From the NCBI GenBank assembly GCA_902363515.1, contig CABJAN010000006.1, positions 62,001 to 126,000 on the forward strand: 64,000 nt of DNA, written 5' to 3'. The notes beneath the pieces were generated by a model. The model made no database searches. It was not told where the DNA came from and saw only the letters and a list, made by a program, of their open reading frames with translations. A program made the translations under genes and the position numbers. This stretch comes from Bacillota bacterium. GTDB taxonomy: Bacteria > Bacillota > Clostridia > Lachnospirales > Lachnospiraceae. Below, piece after piece: positions 16,734-26,600 of this stretch; within the stretch, counting starts at the first letter, position 1; the number at the start of each line of letters is the position of its first letter.

Positions 16734-16788
16734 GTTTTATCACCTCTATTCCCTATTATATAGTTTTTAATACTATTTGTAAAGTTAC

Positions 16789-16817
16789 TTGCGTTATTCT
16801 TTCTACAATGGTATAGT
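16789..16817 (+). promoter_or_regulatory. Promoter of the pcrA-like helicase gene
   Basis: TTGCGT (16789-16794), a 17-bp spacer and TATAGT (16812-16817) preceded by TGG. The -10 lies about 35 bp before the helicase start codon. Confidence 0.55.
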
Positions 16818-16850
16818 GTAAGAACAAATGTTTTGGAGGAAAAAGAATTT

Positions 16851-19061
16851 ATGAGTATCTACGATACATTAAATACACAGCAGCAAGAAGCAGTTTTTCA
16901 TACAGAAGGTCCGGTACTGATTCTGGCAGGTGCTGGTTCAGGAAAAACCAGAGTACTGACTCATAGAATTGCTTATTTGATAGAAGAAAAAGGGGTAAAT
17001 CCATGGAATATTATGGCCATTACTTTTACCAATAAAGCAGCAGGAGAGATGAGAGAAAGAGTGGATAAGATTGTAGGATTTGGTTCTGAGAGCATATGGG
17101 TATCTACGTTTCATTCCAGCTGTGTCCGTATGCTTCGTCGTTTTATTGACCGTCTGGGTTTTGACACGAATTTTACAATTTATGATACAGATGATCAAAA
17201 AACTTTGATGAAGGATATTTGCAAACGGCTTGATATTGATACAAAGATTTATAAGGAAAGATCCATTATGGCGGCTATTTCCAGCGCAAAGGATGAGTTG
17301 ATTGGTCCAGAGGAATATGAGCTGAAGGTTATGGGGGACTTCTCTAAGCGAAAAATAGCTCTGGCATATAAAGAATACCAGAAAGAGCTAAAAAAGAATA
17401 ATGCATTGGATTTTGATGATTTGATTATGAAAACAGTGGAATTGTTCCAAGCATGCCCGGATGTATTGGAATATTTCCAGGAACGGTTTAAATATATTAT
17501 GGTGGATGAGTACCAGGATACTAACACTGCTCAGTTTAAGTTTGTTAGCCTCCTGGCGGAAAAATATAAGAATCTTTGTGTTGTGGGAGATGATGACCAG
17601 TCTATTTATAAATTCCGTGGAGCCAATATTGGCAATATTTTGGGATTTGAGAATGTATTTCCAGATGCAAAGGTGGTAAGGCTGGAGCAGAATTACCGTT
17701 CTACACAGAACATTTTAAATGCGGCAAATCAGGTTATTCAAAATAATATGGAGCGTAAGAGAAAGACCCTTTGGACGGAAAATGAAGAAGGAGAAAAGCT
17801 GCACTTCCGTCAGTTTATGAATGCCTATGAAGAAGCAGAATATATTGTAGGGGATATTAGTAAGAAGGTGAGGGAGAAGGATGCCCAGTATCGGGATATT
17901 GCCATTTTATACAGGACAAATGCTCAGTCCCGTCTTTTTGAAGAGAAATTCCTTATGGCAAATATTCCGTATAAATTAGTAGGCGGAGTAAACTTCTATG
18001 CCAGAAAGGAAATCAAAGACTTACTTGCATATTTAAAAACCGTAGATAATGCCAGAGATGATTTGGCGGTACGGCGTATTATTAATGTTCCAAAGAGAGG
18101 AATCGGAGCGACTACCCTTACTAGAGTTCAGGATTATGCAGTAAGCATGGGCATGAGCTTTTATGAGGCTTTAAAAGAAGCCAATGCAATTTCTACTCTT
18201 GGGCGAGCAGCAACAAAGGTGGAGCCTTTTGTAACCTTTATTCAGACTTTGAGAAGTAAGGCTGAGTATTTATCTCCTTCTGAGCTTTTAAAAGATATTA
18301 TTGAAAGCACAGGCTATGTAAAAGAACTGGAAGCAGAGGGAACCGAGGAGGCAGAAGCTAGAATCGAAAACATTGACGAGTTAATTACAAAAGTGGTGTC
18401 CTATGAGGAAGAAAATGAGGAGCCGACCCTGTCAGGATTTTTAGAAGAGGTAGCACTGGTAGCGGATATTGATTCTGTGGATGGGGATGATAATCAGGTA
18501 CTTTTAATGACTTTGCATAGTGCAAAAGGACTGGAATTTCCTTTCGTATATCTGGCTGGAATGGAAGATGGCATGTTCCCAAGTTATATGACCATTACTT
18601 CCGATGACCCTACAGAAATTGAGGAAGAACGAAGGCTGTGTTATGTGGGAATTACCAGGGCAATGAAAGATTTGACTTTGACTTGTGCCCAACAGCGTAT
18701 GATTCGTGGAGAGACTCAATATAATAAAGTTTCCAGATTTATTAAGGAAATTCCAAGAGAACTTGTGGAGTTAGGAAGAGAGTTTCAGGAGAAGAAACCT
18801 ATGGATATTCCCATGCCAACTTCCTTCCGCCAGATGAAACAGGCATTTAAGCAGCCGGCATTTGTGCCAAAGCAGTTTGAAGTGAAAAAGGCAGATGGAT
18901 TGGACTATACTGTGGGAGACACAGTAAAGCATATAAAATTTGGAACAGGTGTGGTGACTGCTATCGTTGAAGGTGGGCGAGACTATGAGGTTACCGTGAA
19001 TTTTGATAAAGTAGGTATCAAGAAAATGTTTGCATCTTTTGCAAAATTGAAAAAAATCTAA
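16851..19061 (+). CDS. pcrA: ATP-dependent DNA helicase PcrA/UvrD
   Basis: A 736-aa superfamily-1 3'-5' helicase for repair and removal of protein roadblocks. Walker A (GAGSGKTRVL), motif Ia (FTNKAAGEMRERV), motif II (MVDEYQDTN), motif III (GDDDQSIYKFRGA), motif IV (LEQNYRS) and motif VI (YVGITRA) are present in order. The C-terminus has the PcrA-type Tudor-like segment (VGDTVKHIKFGTGVVTAI) that contacts RNA polymerase. The ATG at 16851 is preceded by GGAGG; the in-frame TTG at 16833 is part of that site. It is a chromosomal housekeeping gene. Confidence 0.96.
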   Translation: MSIYDTLNTQQQEAVFHTEGPVLILAGAGSGKTRVLTHRIAYLIEEKGVNPWNIMAITFTNKAAGEMRERVDKIVGFGSESIWVSTFHSSCVRMLRRFIDRLGFDTNFTIYDTDDQKTLMKDICKRLDIDTKIYKERSIMAAISSAKDELIGPEEYELKVMGDFSKRKIALAYKEYQKELKKNNALDFDDLIMKTVELFQACPDVLEYFQERFKYIMVDEYQDTNTAQFKFVSLLAEKYKNLCVVGDDDQSIYKFRGANIGNILGFENVFPDAKVVRLEQNYRSTQNILNAANQVIQNNMERKRKTLWTENEEGEKLHFRQFMNAYEEAEYIVGDISKKVREKDAQYRDIAILYRTNAQSRLFEEKFLMANIPYKLVGGVNFYARKEIKDLLAYLKTVDNARDDLAVRRIINVPKRGIGATTLTRVQDYAVSMGMSFYEALKEANAISTLGRAATKVEPFVTFIQTLRSKAEYLSPSELLKDIIESTGYVKELEAEGTEEAEARIENIDELITKVVSYEEENEEPTLSGFLEEVALVADIDSVDGDDNQVLLMTLHSAKGLEFPFVYLAGMEDGMFPSYMTITSDDPTEIEEERRLCYVGITRAMKDLTLTCAQQRMIRGETQYNKVSRFIKEIPRELVELGREFQEKKPMDIPMPTSFRQMKQAFKQPAFVPKQFEVKKADGLDYTVGDTVKHIKFGTGVVTAIVEGGRDYEVTVNFDKVGIKKMFASFAKLKKI

Positions 19062-19067
19062 GGAAAA

Positions 19068-19094
19068 ATATTTTCTAAAGTTTTTAGAAAATAT
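19068..19094 (+). terminator. A/T-rich hairpin after pcrA
   Basis: A perfect 12-bp stem (19068-19079 with 19083-19094) with a 3-nt loop directly after the pcrA stop codon. No U-tract follows, so termination strength is uncertain. Confidence 0.45.
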
Positions 19095-19245
19095 GAAGAA
19101 AGGATAGTAAAATTCCAGGTTCAGTGGTATAATAGCATAAAGAGTGAGTTGGTGCTTCGTATTTGCAGAGGCAAAACCAACGCACAACAGCTTTCAAGAA
19201 TGAGTTTGCAGGGAATCTGTAAAAAGAGAGGATGGTGCAGGACAT

Positions 19246-19482
19246 ATGAATCGTATCGAGGATTTAATTACAGCATTACAGAAAAAAGAAGATGAAAGAA
19301 ATAAAAATACTGTATTATGGGTACTGGCAATTATTGGGGCTGTGGCAGCAGTAGCAGGAATCGCATATGCAGTTTACCGTTTCTTCACACCGGATTATCT
19401 GGAAGATTTTGAAGAGGACTTCGATGATGATTTCGATGACTATTTTGAAGATGAAGATGAGGAAAAAGAAGGTCAGGAATAA
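19246..19482 (+). CDS. Small membrane protein with acidic C-terminal tail
   Basis: A 78-aa protein of unknown function. The N-terminal 22 residues are polar and charged. A single membrane helix follows (VLWVLAIIGAVAAVAGIAYAVY), and then an extremely acidic tail dominated by Asp, Glu and Phe/Tyr (about 52-78). Its likely topology puts the acidic tail on one face of the membrane, where it might bind cations or basic proteins; that is inference. An extended -10 (TGG then TATAAT at 19128-19133) lies upstream. It stands alone between pcrA and rlmD and has a good terminator after it. Confidence 0.7.
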   Translation: MNRIEDLITALQKKEDERNKNTVLWVLAIIGAVAAVAGIAYAVYRFFTPDYLEDFEEDFDDDFDDYFEDEDEEKEGQE

Positions 19483-19540
19483 TCTGGCAACCATGATAGA
19501 ATTATAAAGCTGTATGTAGGGAATGGAAAAGCCAATAGGG

Positions 19541-19567
19541 AGCTTCGGGAAACCGGAGCTTCTTTTT
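19541..19567 (+). terminator. Intrinsic terminator after the small membrane protein gene
   Basis: AGCTTCGG (19541-19548) pairs with CCGGAGCT (19553-19560), with one G-U pair, around a GAAA tetraloop; a T-rich tail follows. Confidence 0.75.
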
Positions 19568-19602
19568 CTGTAAAATAGACTCAAAGAGAAAGGAATATTG
19601 CA

Positions 19603-21306
19603 TTGAAAAAAGGTGAGATTTATCAGGGAATCATTGAAAGAGTGGAGTTTCCTAATAAGGGAATTGTTCAGATAGAAGATAAAAAGGTTATTGTAAAAAA
19701 TGGAATGCCAGGTCAGCATGTCAAATTCATGATTAATAAAAAGAAGGGCAGCAAAGTGGAAGGAAGACTTTTGGAAGTTTTAGAACATTCCTACTTGGAA
19801 ACAAGGAAACCAGTATGCAGCATTTTTCCAGAGTGTGGAGGATGCATGTACCAGACCATGTCCTATGAAAATCAGTTGGAAATGAAGGCAAAGCAGATTC
19901 AAAGTCTTATAGATCAGGCTGTAAAGGCAGGCGGACAGGTAGATGAACAGGGGAATCCGGATTATATCTTTGAGGGAATTAAGGGAAGCCCAAGAGAATT
20001 TGCTTACCGGAATAAAATGGAATTTTCTTTTGGAGATGCATATAAAGATGGTCCTTTAACACTCGGTTTACATAAAAAAGGAAGTACCTATGATGTATTA
20101 AATGCTCTGGATTGCAAATTAGTTCATCAGGACATGAATGAGATTTTGAAGTGCGTGCTGGAATATTGCCAGGAACAAGGCTATGATTATTATCACAAAA
20201 TGCAGCATGTAGGATTTTTAAGACACTTACTTTTGAGGAGAGGAAATACTACAGGGGAGATTTTGGTGAATCTGGTAACTACCAGCCAGGTGGAAGCTGA
20301 TTTTGAGGAATTGAAGGATCGGTTGTTGAGTTTAACGTTGGAAGGAAAAATAGTAGGATTTCTGCATATTATTAATGATGCTCTTTCTGATGTGGTTAAA
20401 AGTGATGAAATGAGAATCCTATATGGAAAAGATTATTTTTACGAGGAAATTTTGGGGCTAAGATTTAAAATTACACCGTTTTCCTTTTTTCAACCAAATT
20501 CCTATGGAGCTGAAGTACTCTATGAAACAGCACGAGAGTATATTGGCGATACAAAGGATATGACTGTCTTTGACTTGTACAGCGGCACAGGAACTATTTC
20601 TCAAATTTTGGCAGCAGTGGCAAAAGAAGTCATTGGAGTGGAAATCGTAGAGGAAGCTGTTTTAGCAGCTGAGGAAAATGCCAGATTAAATGGAATCGGA
20701 AATTGTAGGTTTATTGCGGGAGATGTACTAAAGGTATTGGATGAGATTCAGGAGAAGCCGGATTTTATTGTGTTGGACCCACCAAGAGATGGTATTCATT
20801 CCAAGGCATTGCCTAAGATTCTAGAGTATGGGGTGGAGAAAATGGTTTATATTTCCTGCAAACCTACTAGCTTGGCAAGAGATTTGGAGATGTTTTTGGA
20901 GAAAGGATATAGAGTGGAAAAAGTGTGCTGTGTAGACCAGTTTTGTCAGACGGTGCATGTCGAGACGGTAGTACTGCTTTCCCACAAAAAGCCAGACAGT
21001 CATATCAACATAAAAGTGGAGTTTGGCGAGGGTGAGGGTAAAGTTCCGTTAAAAGCAATCGCTGAAAGAGCAGAAGCCTATAAGCCGAAAGAGCGAGTCA
21101 CCTACAAAATGATAAAGGAGTACATAGAAGCGAAGTATGGCTTCAAAGTACATACCGCATATATCGCAGAGGTTAAGAGAGATTTAGGTTTGCCGATGTA
21201 TGATGCTCCAAATGCGGTAGAGGAATTAAAAAATCCGAGAAAACATCCAACAGCGGAAAAAGTAGAAGCAATCAAAGATGCTTTGAAGTATTTTGAGGTA
21301 ATCTAA
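19603..21306 (+). CDS. rlmD: 23S rRNA (uracil-1939-C5)-methyltransferase RlmD with element-encoded C-terminal tail
   Basis: An SAM-dependent methyltransferase that makes m5U in 23S rRNA. TRAM-like residues open the protein, then the iron-sulfur cysteines in CSIFPECGGCMYQ, the SAM fold (FDLYSGTGTIS), the DPPRDGIH motif and catalytic-cysteine region (YISCKPTSLARDL). The normal enzyme ends around VHVETVVLLS (about residue 458). Here about 109 further residues follow, ending in a domain with VTYKMIKEYIEAKYGFKV. The junction is the left end of the integrated element, so this tail is probably element-encoded and has replaced the native one. Start is TTG at 19603. Whether the tail affects activity is unknown. 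Confidence 0.9.
   Translation: MKKGEIYQGIIERVEFPNKGIVQIEDKKVIVKNGMPGQHVKFMINKKKGSKVEGRLLEVLEHSYLETRKPVCSIFPECGGCMYQTMSYENQLEMKAKQIQSLIDQAVKAGGQVDEQGNPDYIFEGIKGSPREFAYRNKMEFSFGDAYKDGPLTLGLHKKGSTYDVLNALDCKLVHQDMNEILKCVLEYCQEQGYDYYHKMQHVGFLRHLLLRRGNTTGEILVNLVTTSQVEADFEELKDRLLSLTLEGKIVGFLHIINDALSDVVKSDEMRILYGKDYFYEEILGLRFKITPFSFFQPNSYGAEVLYETAREYIGDTKDMTVFDLYSGTGTISQILAAVAKEVIGVEIVEEAVLAAEENARLNGIGNCRFIAGDVLKVLDEIQEKPDFIVLDPPRDGIHSKALPKILEYGVEKMVYISCKPTSLARDLEMFLEKGYRVEKVCCVDQFCQTVHVETVVLLSHKKPDSHINIKVEFGEGEGKVPLKAIAERAEAYKPKERVTYKMIKEYIEAKYGFKVHTAYIAEVKRDLGLPMYDAPNAVEELKNPRKHPTAEKVEAIKDALKYFEVI
20962..20969. other. Left attachment-site core in rlmD
   Basis: GAGACGGT within the codons for V-E-T-V of rlmD, in phase with the copy at 62106. 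Serine recombinases exchange strands at a 2-bp centre inside such a core, and the 3' end of rlmD (rumA) is a known insertion site for several Gram-positive conjugative elements. Confidence 0.75.
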
Positions 21307-21310
21307 ACGG

Positions 21311-21351
21311 ATAAGCGTATCATTAGAAATAGTGGTACGCTTATTTTTTTT
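21311..21351 (+). terminator. Terminator after the hybrid rlmD gene
   Basis: ATAAGCGTA (21311-21319) pairs with TACGCTTAT (21336-21344) and a T-run follows. It lies within the element, so the incoming element supplies both the new tail and the terminator of rlmD. Confidence 0.75.
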
Positions 21352-21360
21352 CGCTCAAAT

Positions 21361-21397
21361 TTGCACCTTTGAACAGTTTTGGGCTTCTATATATAAT
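21361..21397 (+). promoter_or_regulatory. Shared-architecture element promoter, copy A
   Basis: TTGCAC (21361-21366), 2 bp, TTGAAC as -35 (21369-21374), a 17-bp spacer and TATAAT (21392-21397). The TTGCAC box is exactly 25 bp before the -10, as in three other element promoters. It drives the small protein gene at 21423 and perhaps parAB. Confidence 0.7.
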
Positions 21398-21422
21398 GAA
21401 ACCAGAAACGGAGGTGCTGTTT

Positions 21423-21602
21423 ATGAGAGAGCAAACATATCACATATATCTGGATAGTCGCCAAAAGACAACCTTATTACATAGCCTTGTAGAGCTGAAA
21501 AATCAGCTTATACAGCAAGGCAGATATGCAGACTGCGTTGACGAACTTATATTTAAGGTCGCAAACGCACCTGTCAAGAAGCTGAGAATTGAATATGTAT
21601 AA
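21423..21602 (+). CDS. Small element protein, paralogue of the 44583 product
   Basis: A 59-aa protein of unknown function. It begins MREQTYHIYLDSRQK and contains VDELIFKVANAPVKKLRI. The element encodes a clear relative at 44583 (MREERYHIALDKYDK ... VDELISKVAHAPTKKVKV), with the same spacing of conserved residues. GGAGGTG precedes the ATG at 21423; an upstream in-frame start at 21369 would overlap the -35 of its promoter and is rejected. It lies first after the left element end, directly under a shared-type promoter, and ends at a terminator before parA. Confidence 0.7.
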   Translation: MREQTYHIYLDSRQKTTLLHSLVELKNQLIQQGRYADCVDELIFKVANAPVKKLRIEYV

Positions 21603-21619
21603 AGTACAAATCATCTGAG

Positions 21620-21658
21620 CCGCTTATTCTTAACTTACTAAGAGTAGGCGGTTTTTTT
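21620..21658 (+). terminator. Terminator between the small gene and parA
   Basis: CCGCTTATTCTTA (21620-21632) pairs with TAAGAGTAGGCGG (21639-21651), with G-U pairs, and seven T residues follow. A second perfect hairpin, TAGCCGC/GCGGCTA (21687-21709), lies just before the parA ribosome site. Confidence 0.8.
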
Positions 21659-21735
21659 GCGTTCTGCTTTCTCTGCTACTCTTACATAGCCGCCTTGACA
21701 AAGCGGCTAAATCTATGCGAAAGGAGGACGCACAA

Positions 21736-22563
21736 ATGTCAAATTGCAAAGTAATTGCTCTGACCAATCAGAAAGGCGGTGTCGGCAAGACAACAACGGC
21801 GGTCAATCTGGGCGTGAGCTTGGCACAGCAGGGAAAGAAAGTTCTGCTTGTCGATGCGGATGCACAGGCTAACCTTACAATGTCGCTTGGCTATCCACGA
21901 CCAGACGATTTACCCATCTCCCTTGCCACCATTATGCAGGACATCATTGACGATAATCCCATAGATGTTCAGAACGGTATCCTGCACCACGGTGAGGGCG
22001 TTGACTTGTTACCCTCTAACATTGAGCTGTCTGGTCTGGAAGTAAGGCTTATTAACGCTATTAGCCGTGAGCGTGTTCTAAAGACCTGTATGAGCGAGGT
22101 TAAAAAGAATTATGATTATGTGCTTATCGACTGTATGCCGAGCTTGGGGATGTTGACAATCAACGCATTAGCGGCGGCTGATAGCGTGATTATCCCCACG
22201 CAGCCGCATTATCTTTCAGCGAAAGGTCTGGAGCTGTTGCTACGCTCCGTGTCAAAAGTCAGGCGGCAAATCAACCCCCACCTGCGGATTGACGGTATCT
22301 TAATGACGATGGTAATGCCACGCACCAACATTTCTAAGGAAGTGACTGCATTGGTAAAGAGTGTATACGGTCAGAACATCAAAGTCTTTGATGCCCAGAT
22401 ACCGCACTCCATCCGTGCAGTTGAAGCCACGGCAGAGGGAAAAAGCATTTTCGCTTATGACAAAAACGGAAAGGTTGCCGCAGCTTATGAGCAGTTCGGA
22501 AAGGAGGTGGCAGACATTGGCGAGAAGCAAAGAAACAAAAATCGAGCTGACCGCTTACGATGA
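21736..22563 (+). CDS. ParA/Soj-family ATPase
   Basis: A 275-aa deviant Walker A ATPase (KGGVGKTTTA near the N-terminus, then LLVDADAQANLT and VLIDCMPSLGMLT). Such proteins move or hold DNA copies and can also regulate transcription. In conjugative elements they probably help the excised circle persist. The ATG at 21736 has AAGGAGG about 9 bp upstream; an in-frame ATG at 21715 lies before that site. Its 3' end overlaps parB by 47 bp. The jump in GC content relative to rlmD starts here. Confidence 0.93.
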   Translation: MSNCKVIALTNQKGGVGKTTTAVNLGVSLAQQGKKVLLVDADAQANLTMSLGYPRPDDLPISLATIMQDIIDDNPIDVQNGILHHGEGVDLLPSNIELSGLEVRLINAISRERVLKTCMSEVKKNYDYVLIDCMPSLGMLTINALAAADSVIIPTQPHYLSAKGLELLLRSVSKVRRQINPHLRIDGILMTMVMPRTNISKEVTALVKSVYGQNIKVFDAQIPHSIRAVEATAEGKSIFAYDKNGKVAAAYEQFGKEVADIGEKQRNKNRADRLR

Positions 22564-23464
22564 CCTGTTTGAAACAGACCAGAGCCGTGAAGAAGCGAAG
22601 CTCAGTAAGATAAGGGATATTCCCATTTCAGAAATTGACGAGTTCCCAGACCACCCGTTTAAGGTTTTCATAGACGAGGATATGGAGCAGCTTGTCGATA
22701 GTATTAAACGAAATGGTGTAATGACCCCTGCGACTGTTCGGCTCAAAGAGGACGGACGGTATGAGCTTATCAGCGGACACAGGCGGAAAAAGGCGTGTGA
22801 GCTTGCAGGATTGGAAACGCTGAAATGCGAGGTTAAGGATTTAAGCCGTGATGAAGCCATTATTGTAATGGTGGAGAGCAACTTGCAGAGGTCAACGATT
22901 CTACCGAGTGAGAAAGCCTTTGCCTATAAAATGCGGCTTGAAGCAATGAAGCGGCAAGCAGGCAGACCCCCGAAAGAAAATGCGTCGCCATTGGCGACTA
23001 ATTTACCGAAAGGTCGTTCCGATGAAGAATTGGGCGAACTTGTAGGAGAAAGCAAAGACCAGATACGCCGCTATATCCGCCTTACCGAGCTTGTTCCCGA
23101 AATTCTGCAAATGGTCGATGACAGGCAGATTGCTTTTCGTCCTGCGGTGGAAATCTCTTATCTGCCCGAAGAGCAGCAATACACTCTGCTTGAAGCGATG
23201 GAGTACAGCGACGCTACCCCGTCACTTGCACAGGCTATCAAAATGAAGAAGTTTATGCAGGATGATAAGCTCACGGACGAGGTTATTCAATCCATTATGG
23301 AGGAGGAAAAACCAAACCAGAGGGAGAAGCCTGCCTTTCGTGATGAACGGATAATCAAGCTCATCCCCAAGTCTATTCCCAGAGGGCAGGAATCGGACTT
23401 TGTTGTGAAAGCGTTGGAGTTTTACAACCGCCATTTGCAGCGGAGCAAAGACCGTGAACGATAG
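22517..23464 (+). CDS. ParB/Spo0J-family partition protein
   Basis: A 315-aa ParB-type protein. The N-terminal CTPase/ParB domain shows IPISEIDEFPDHPFKV, the ISGHRRKKACELAG motif and VMVESNLQRS. A central HTH region follows (LGELVGESKDQIRRYIRLTELVPEIL), and then a C-terminal segment likely used for dimerisation. The start is a TTG at 22517 placed 7 bp after AAGGAGGTGG; frames opening earlier run inside parA. The parS-like target was not identified. It is co-transcribed with parA. Confidence 0.88.
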   Translation: MARSKETKIELTAYDDLFETDQSREEAKLSKIRDIPISEIDEFPDHPFKVFIDEDMEQLVDSIKRNGVMTPATVRLKEDGRYELISGHRRKKACELAGLETLKCEVKDLSRDEAIIVMVESNLQRSTILPSEKAFAYKMRLEAMKRQAGRPPKENASPLATNLPKGRSDEELGELVGESKDQIRRYIRLTELVPEILQMVDDRQIAFRPAVEISYLPEEQQYTLLEAMEYSDATPSLAQAIKMKKFMQDDKLTDEVIQSIMEEEKPNQREKPAFRDERIIKLIPKSIPRGQESDFVVKALEFYNRHLQRSKDRER

Positions 23465-23572
23465 CCACACACCGAGGGCGAGGTCTGCCTGTTTACGGTG
23501 GATAGCCATATTTTCGGCTTCCCCCTCTCCACACCTCTCCCCCTAACTACTACCAGTAACTATCCGAAAAAA

Positions 23573-23608
23573 GAAAATATATGAGCTGCCAACAGGCGGC
23601 TTTTTTCG
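23573..23608 (+). terminator. Terminator after parB
   Basis: AGCTGCC pairs with GGCGGCT around an AACA loop and is flanked by CCGAAAAAAG on the left and TTTTTTCGG on the right, which extends the stem and supplies the T-run. The preceding 100 bp hold no gene. Confidence 0.75.
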
Positions 23609-23651
23609 GTTAGTAAGGTAAATTCAACTCAACAATAACAGGAGGTAAACG

Positions 23652-26600
23652 ATGAAATTTCGTAGATTATTCAAAAAGGCTGCGGTTGCTCTTATGGCTG
23701 CGGTCACGGCATTGTCCGTTTTGCCTGCGACAACGGCGTTTGCTGCGGGCGATATAGGCACGATTTCTTTTACCCACACCTATGACAGCAGCGGCAATAC
23801 GATGAGATACAATTCAAGTGCTGTCTTTGACGGCTATACCGCAGGCGGTACGGGAAAATACAAATACCGTATGTTTGTGGACGGAGAAAATGCGTTCTGT
23901 ATTCAGCCGGGCGTACCGCTGAAAACGGGAAACACCTTGAAAAAGGCTTCCTCAGATACTTGGAACGCCCTTTCCACAAACCAGAAAAAGGCGGTTGGAC
24001 TTGCCCTGCTCTATGGGTATCAGGGTAACCGCAGTCATCTGTCGGGCAGTGATGATGAAAAATGGCTTGCGACACAGACTCTTGTATGGGAGTTTGTAAC
24101 AGGCTGCCGTGAAGCCACAGGCTCATATCAGCAGAACAGTACAAAGGCATACAGCCTGCACTTCGGCTCAAATTATCCCAACAGCGGAGCAAAGGCTGCC
24201 TATGACCAGATTGTTTCGCTGCTGAGTGAGCATAACACCATTCCGAGCTTTATGTCGGGCGGTAAAAATGATATTACCAAAGAGCTTGCCTATAAGGACG
24301 GAAAGTACAGTATCACGCTGACCGATAAAAACAGTGTCCTTTCCGATTACAGCTTTTCAAGCTCTGACGGAAATGTAAAGGTGTCAAGGTCTGGCGATAA
24401 GCTGACAATCAGCTCTGCCGTTGCCGTTTCTGGCTCTGTCCGTATCACGGCAAAGCGAAACGGCGTGCCGACAGTCAGCGACAGTGCAAAGATGATTGCT
24501 TACGGCGACCCGAACTTGCAGGATTTGGTAACGGGCGTTGAGAACGCCGATACGGTTGTCGCATATCTCAATATTGAAACGCCGACAGGCACGATTGCCC
24601 TGAAAAAGACTTCCGAGGACGGCGTTGTCGGCGGTATTCAGTTTAATATCAAGGGCGATAACTTCAACAAGACCGTAACGACAGACAAAGACGGAAATAT
24701 TACCGTGGAAGGCTTATTCCCTGCCACCTATACCATTACCGAACAGTCCATTGACCGTTACGAACCGCAGAAATCCCAGACTGTAACCCTTATTGGTGGA
24801 AAAACGACCACGGTAAACTTCAACAACACCTTGAAGCGTGGCTCTCTGGAGGTTATCAAAAATTCCGAGGACAATCTGGTAGAGGGTGTGAAGTTCCACC
24901 TTTACGGAACATCTTTAAGCGGCTTGCCTGTTGACGAATATGCCGTGACCGACGCAAAGGGTGTGGCGAAATTCTCTGATGTCCTTATCAGCGGAGATAC
25001 GCCGTATGTGGTTGAGGAAGTGGATACGGCTATCCGCTATGTCGTTCCTGCATCCCAGACAGCACCGATTGAATGGGAAAAGGTAACGAGCCGTACCTTT
25101 GTCAATGTACTCAAAAAGTTCAATGTGACCGTGACAAAATCCGATGTGGAAACGGGAACGGAACAGGGCGACGCTTCTCTTGCAGGTGCGGTTTACGGCA
25201 TTTACAAGGGCGAAGAACTGATTGACACCTACGCCACAGACAACAACGGTCAGTTTACCACAGAGTATTATGTCTGCGGTGATGACTGGACTATCCGAGA
25301 AATCAGCCCGTCCGAGGGATATTTGCTTGACCCGACCATCCACAAGGTAGGAGCAGAGCCAGAGCTTTATACCGTGGAATATAACTCTACCGCCAATGAT
25401 GTAAATGAGCAGGTTATCAAAGGCAATATCGCTATTATCAAGCACACCGATGACGGCGAAACCCAAATTGAAACGCCCGAAGTCGGGGCTACCTTTGAGG
25501 TCTATCTGAAATCGGCAGGAAGCTTTGAAAATGCAAAGGAAACCGAGCGTGATGTCCTCACTTGCGATGAGAACGGCTTTGCCCAGACAAAGGATATGCC
25601 TTACGGTATCTACACCGTCCACCAGACCTCTGGTTGGGATGGGCGTGAGCTGATGAAGGACTTTGATGTGTTTATCAGTGCCGACGGTCAGACCTACCGT
25701 TTCCTAATCAACAACGCCAACTTTGAAAGCTATATCAAGATTGTCAAGAAAGATGCGGAAACAGGCAACACCATTCCGTATGCAGGTGCAGGCTTTCAGC
25801 TTTATGACCCGAATGGAAACCTCATCACAATGACATTCACTTACCCCGAAGTAACGACCATCGACACCTTTTATACCACAGCAGACGGTTATCTCATCAC
25901 GCCGCAGACTTTGGAATACGGCAAGGGCTATTCTCTTGTAGAGGTGCAAGCTCCGTATGGCTATGTCTTAGATTCCGAGCCTGTCTATTTTGATGTGGAG
26001 CAATCCGATTCCACCGAAGAAAGCGGCATTACTGTCATTGAGGTGGTACGCTCCAATCTGGCACAGAAAGGCACGATTACTGTTTCCAAATCTGGCGAGG
26101 TGTTCAGCTCCGTATCCGAGAATAACGGTCTGTATCAGCCGATTTTTGCAGTAAGCGGTCTTGAGGGTGCAGTTTATGAGATTACCGCCGCCGAAGATAT
26201 TTACACTTTGGACGGAACGCTCCGAGCTTCCAAAGGCGAGGTTGTGGATACCGTTACCACAGGTGCAGACGGTACGGCAAAATCAAAGGAATTATACCTC
26301 GGAAAATATGAGGTCAAGGAAATCACAGCTCCGTTTGGAATGGTGCTGAATGATGAAATCCACTCTGTCGAGCTTGTTTATGCAGGTCAGAATATGGCTG
26401 TTACCGAAACGGCAACGAGCTTCTATAACGAGCGTCAGCGTGTGGGAATCGACCTTACTAAGAGCCTTGAGGTGGATAAAAATTACGGTATCGACAATAA
26501 TGGAGAAATCTTTGATGTAACCTTTGGCTTGTATGCGGAAAAGGATATTGTTGCCGCAGACGGCACGGTAATCCCTGCCGACGGCTTGATTGAGATTATC

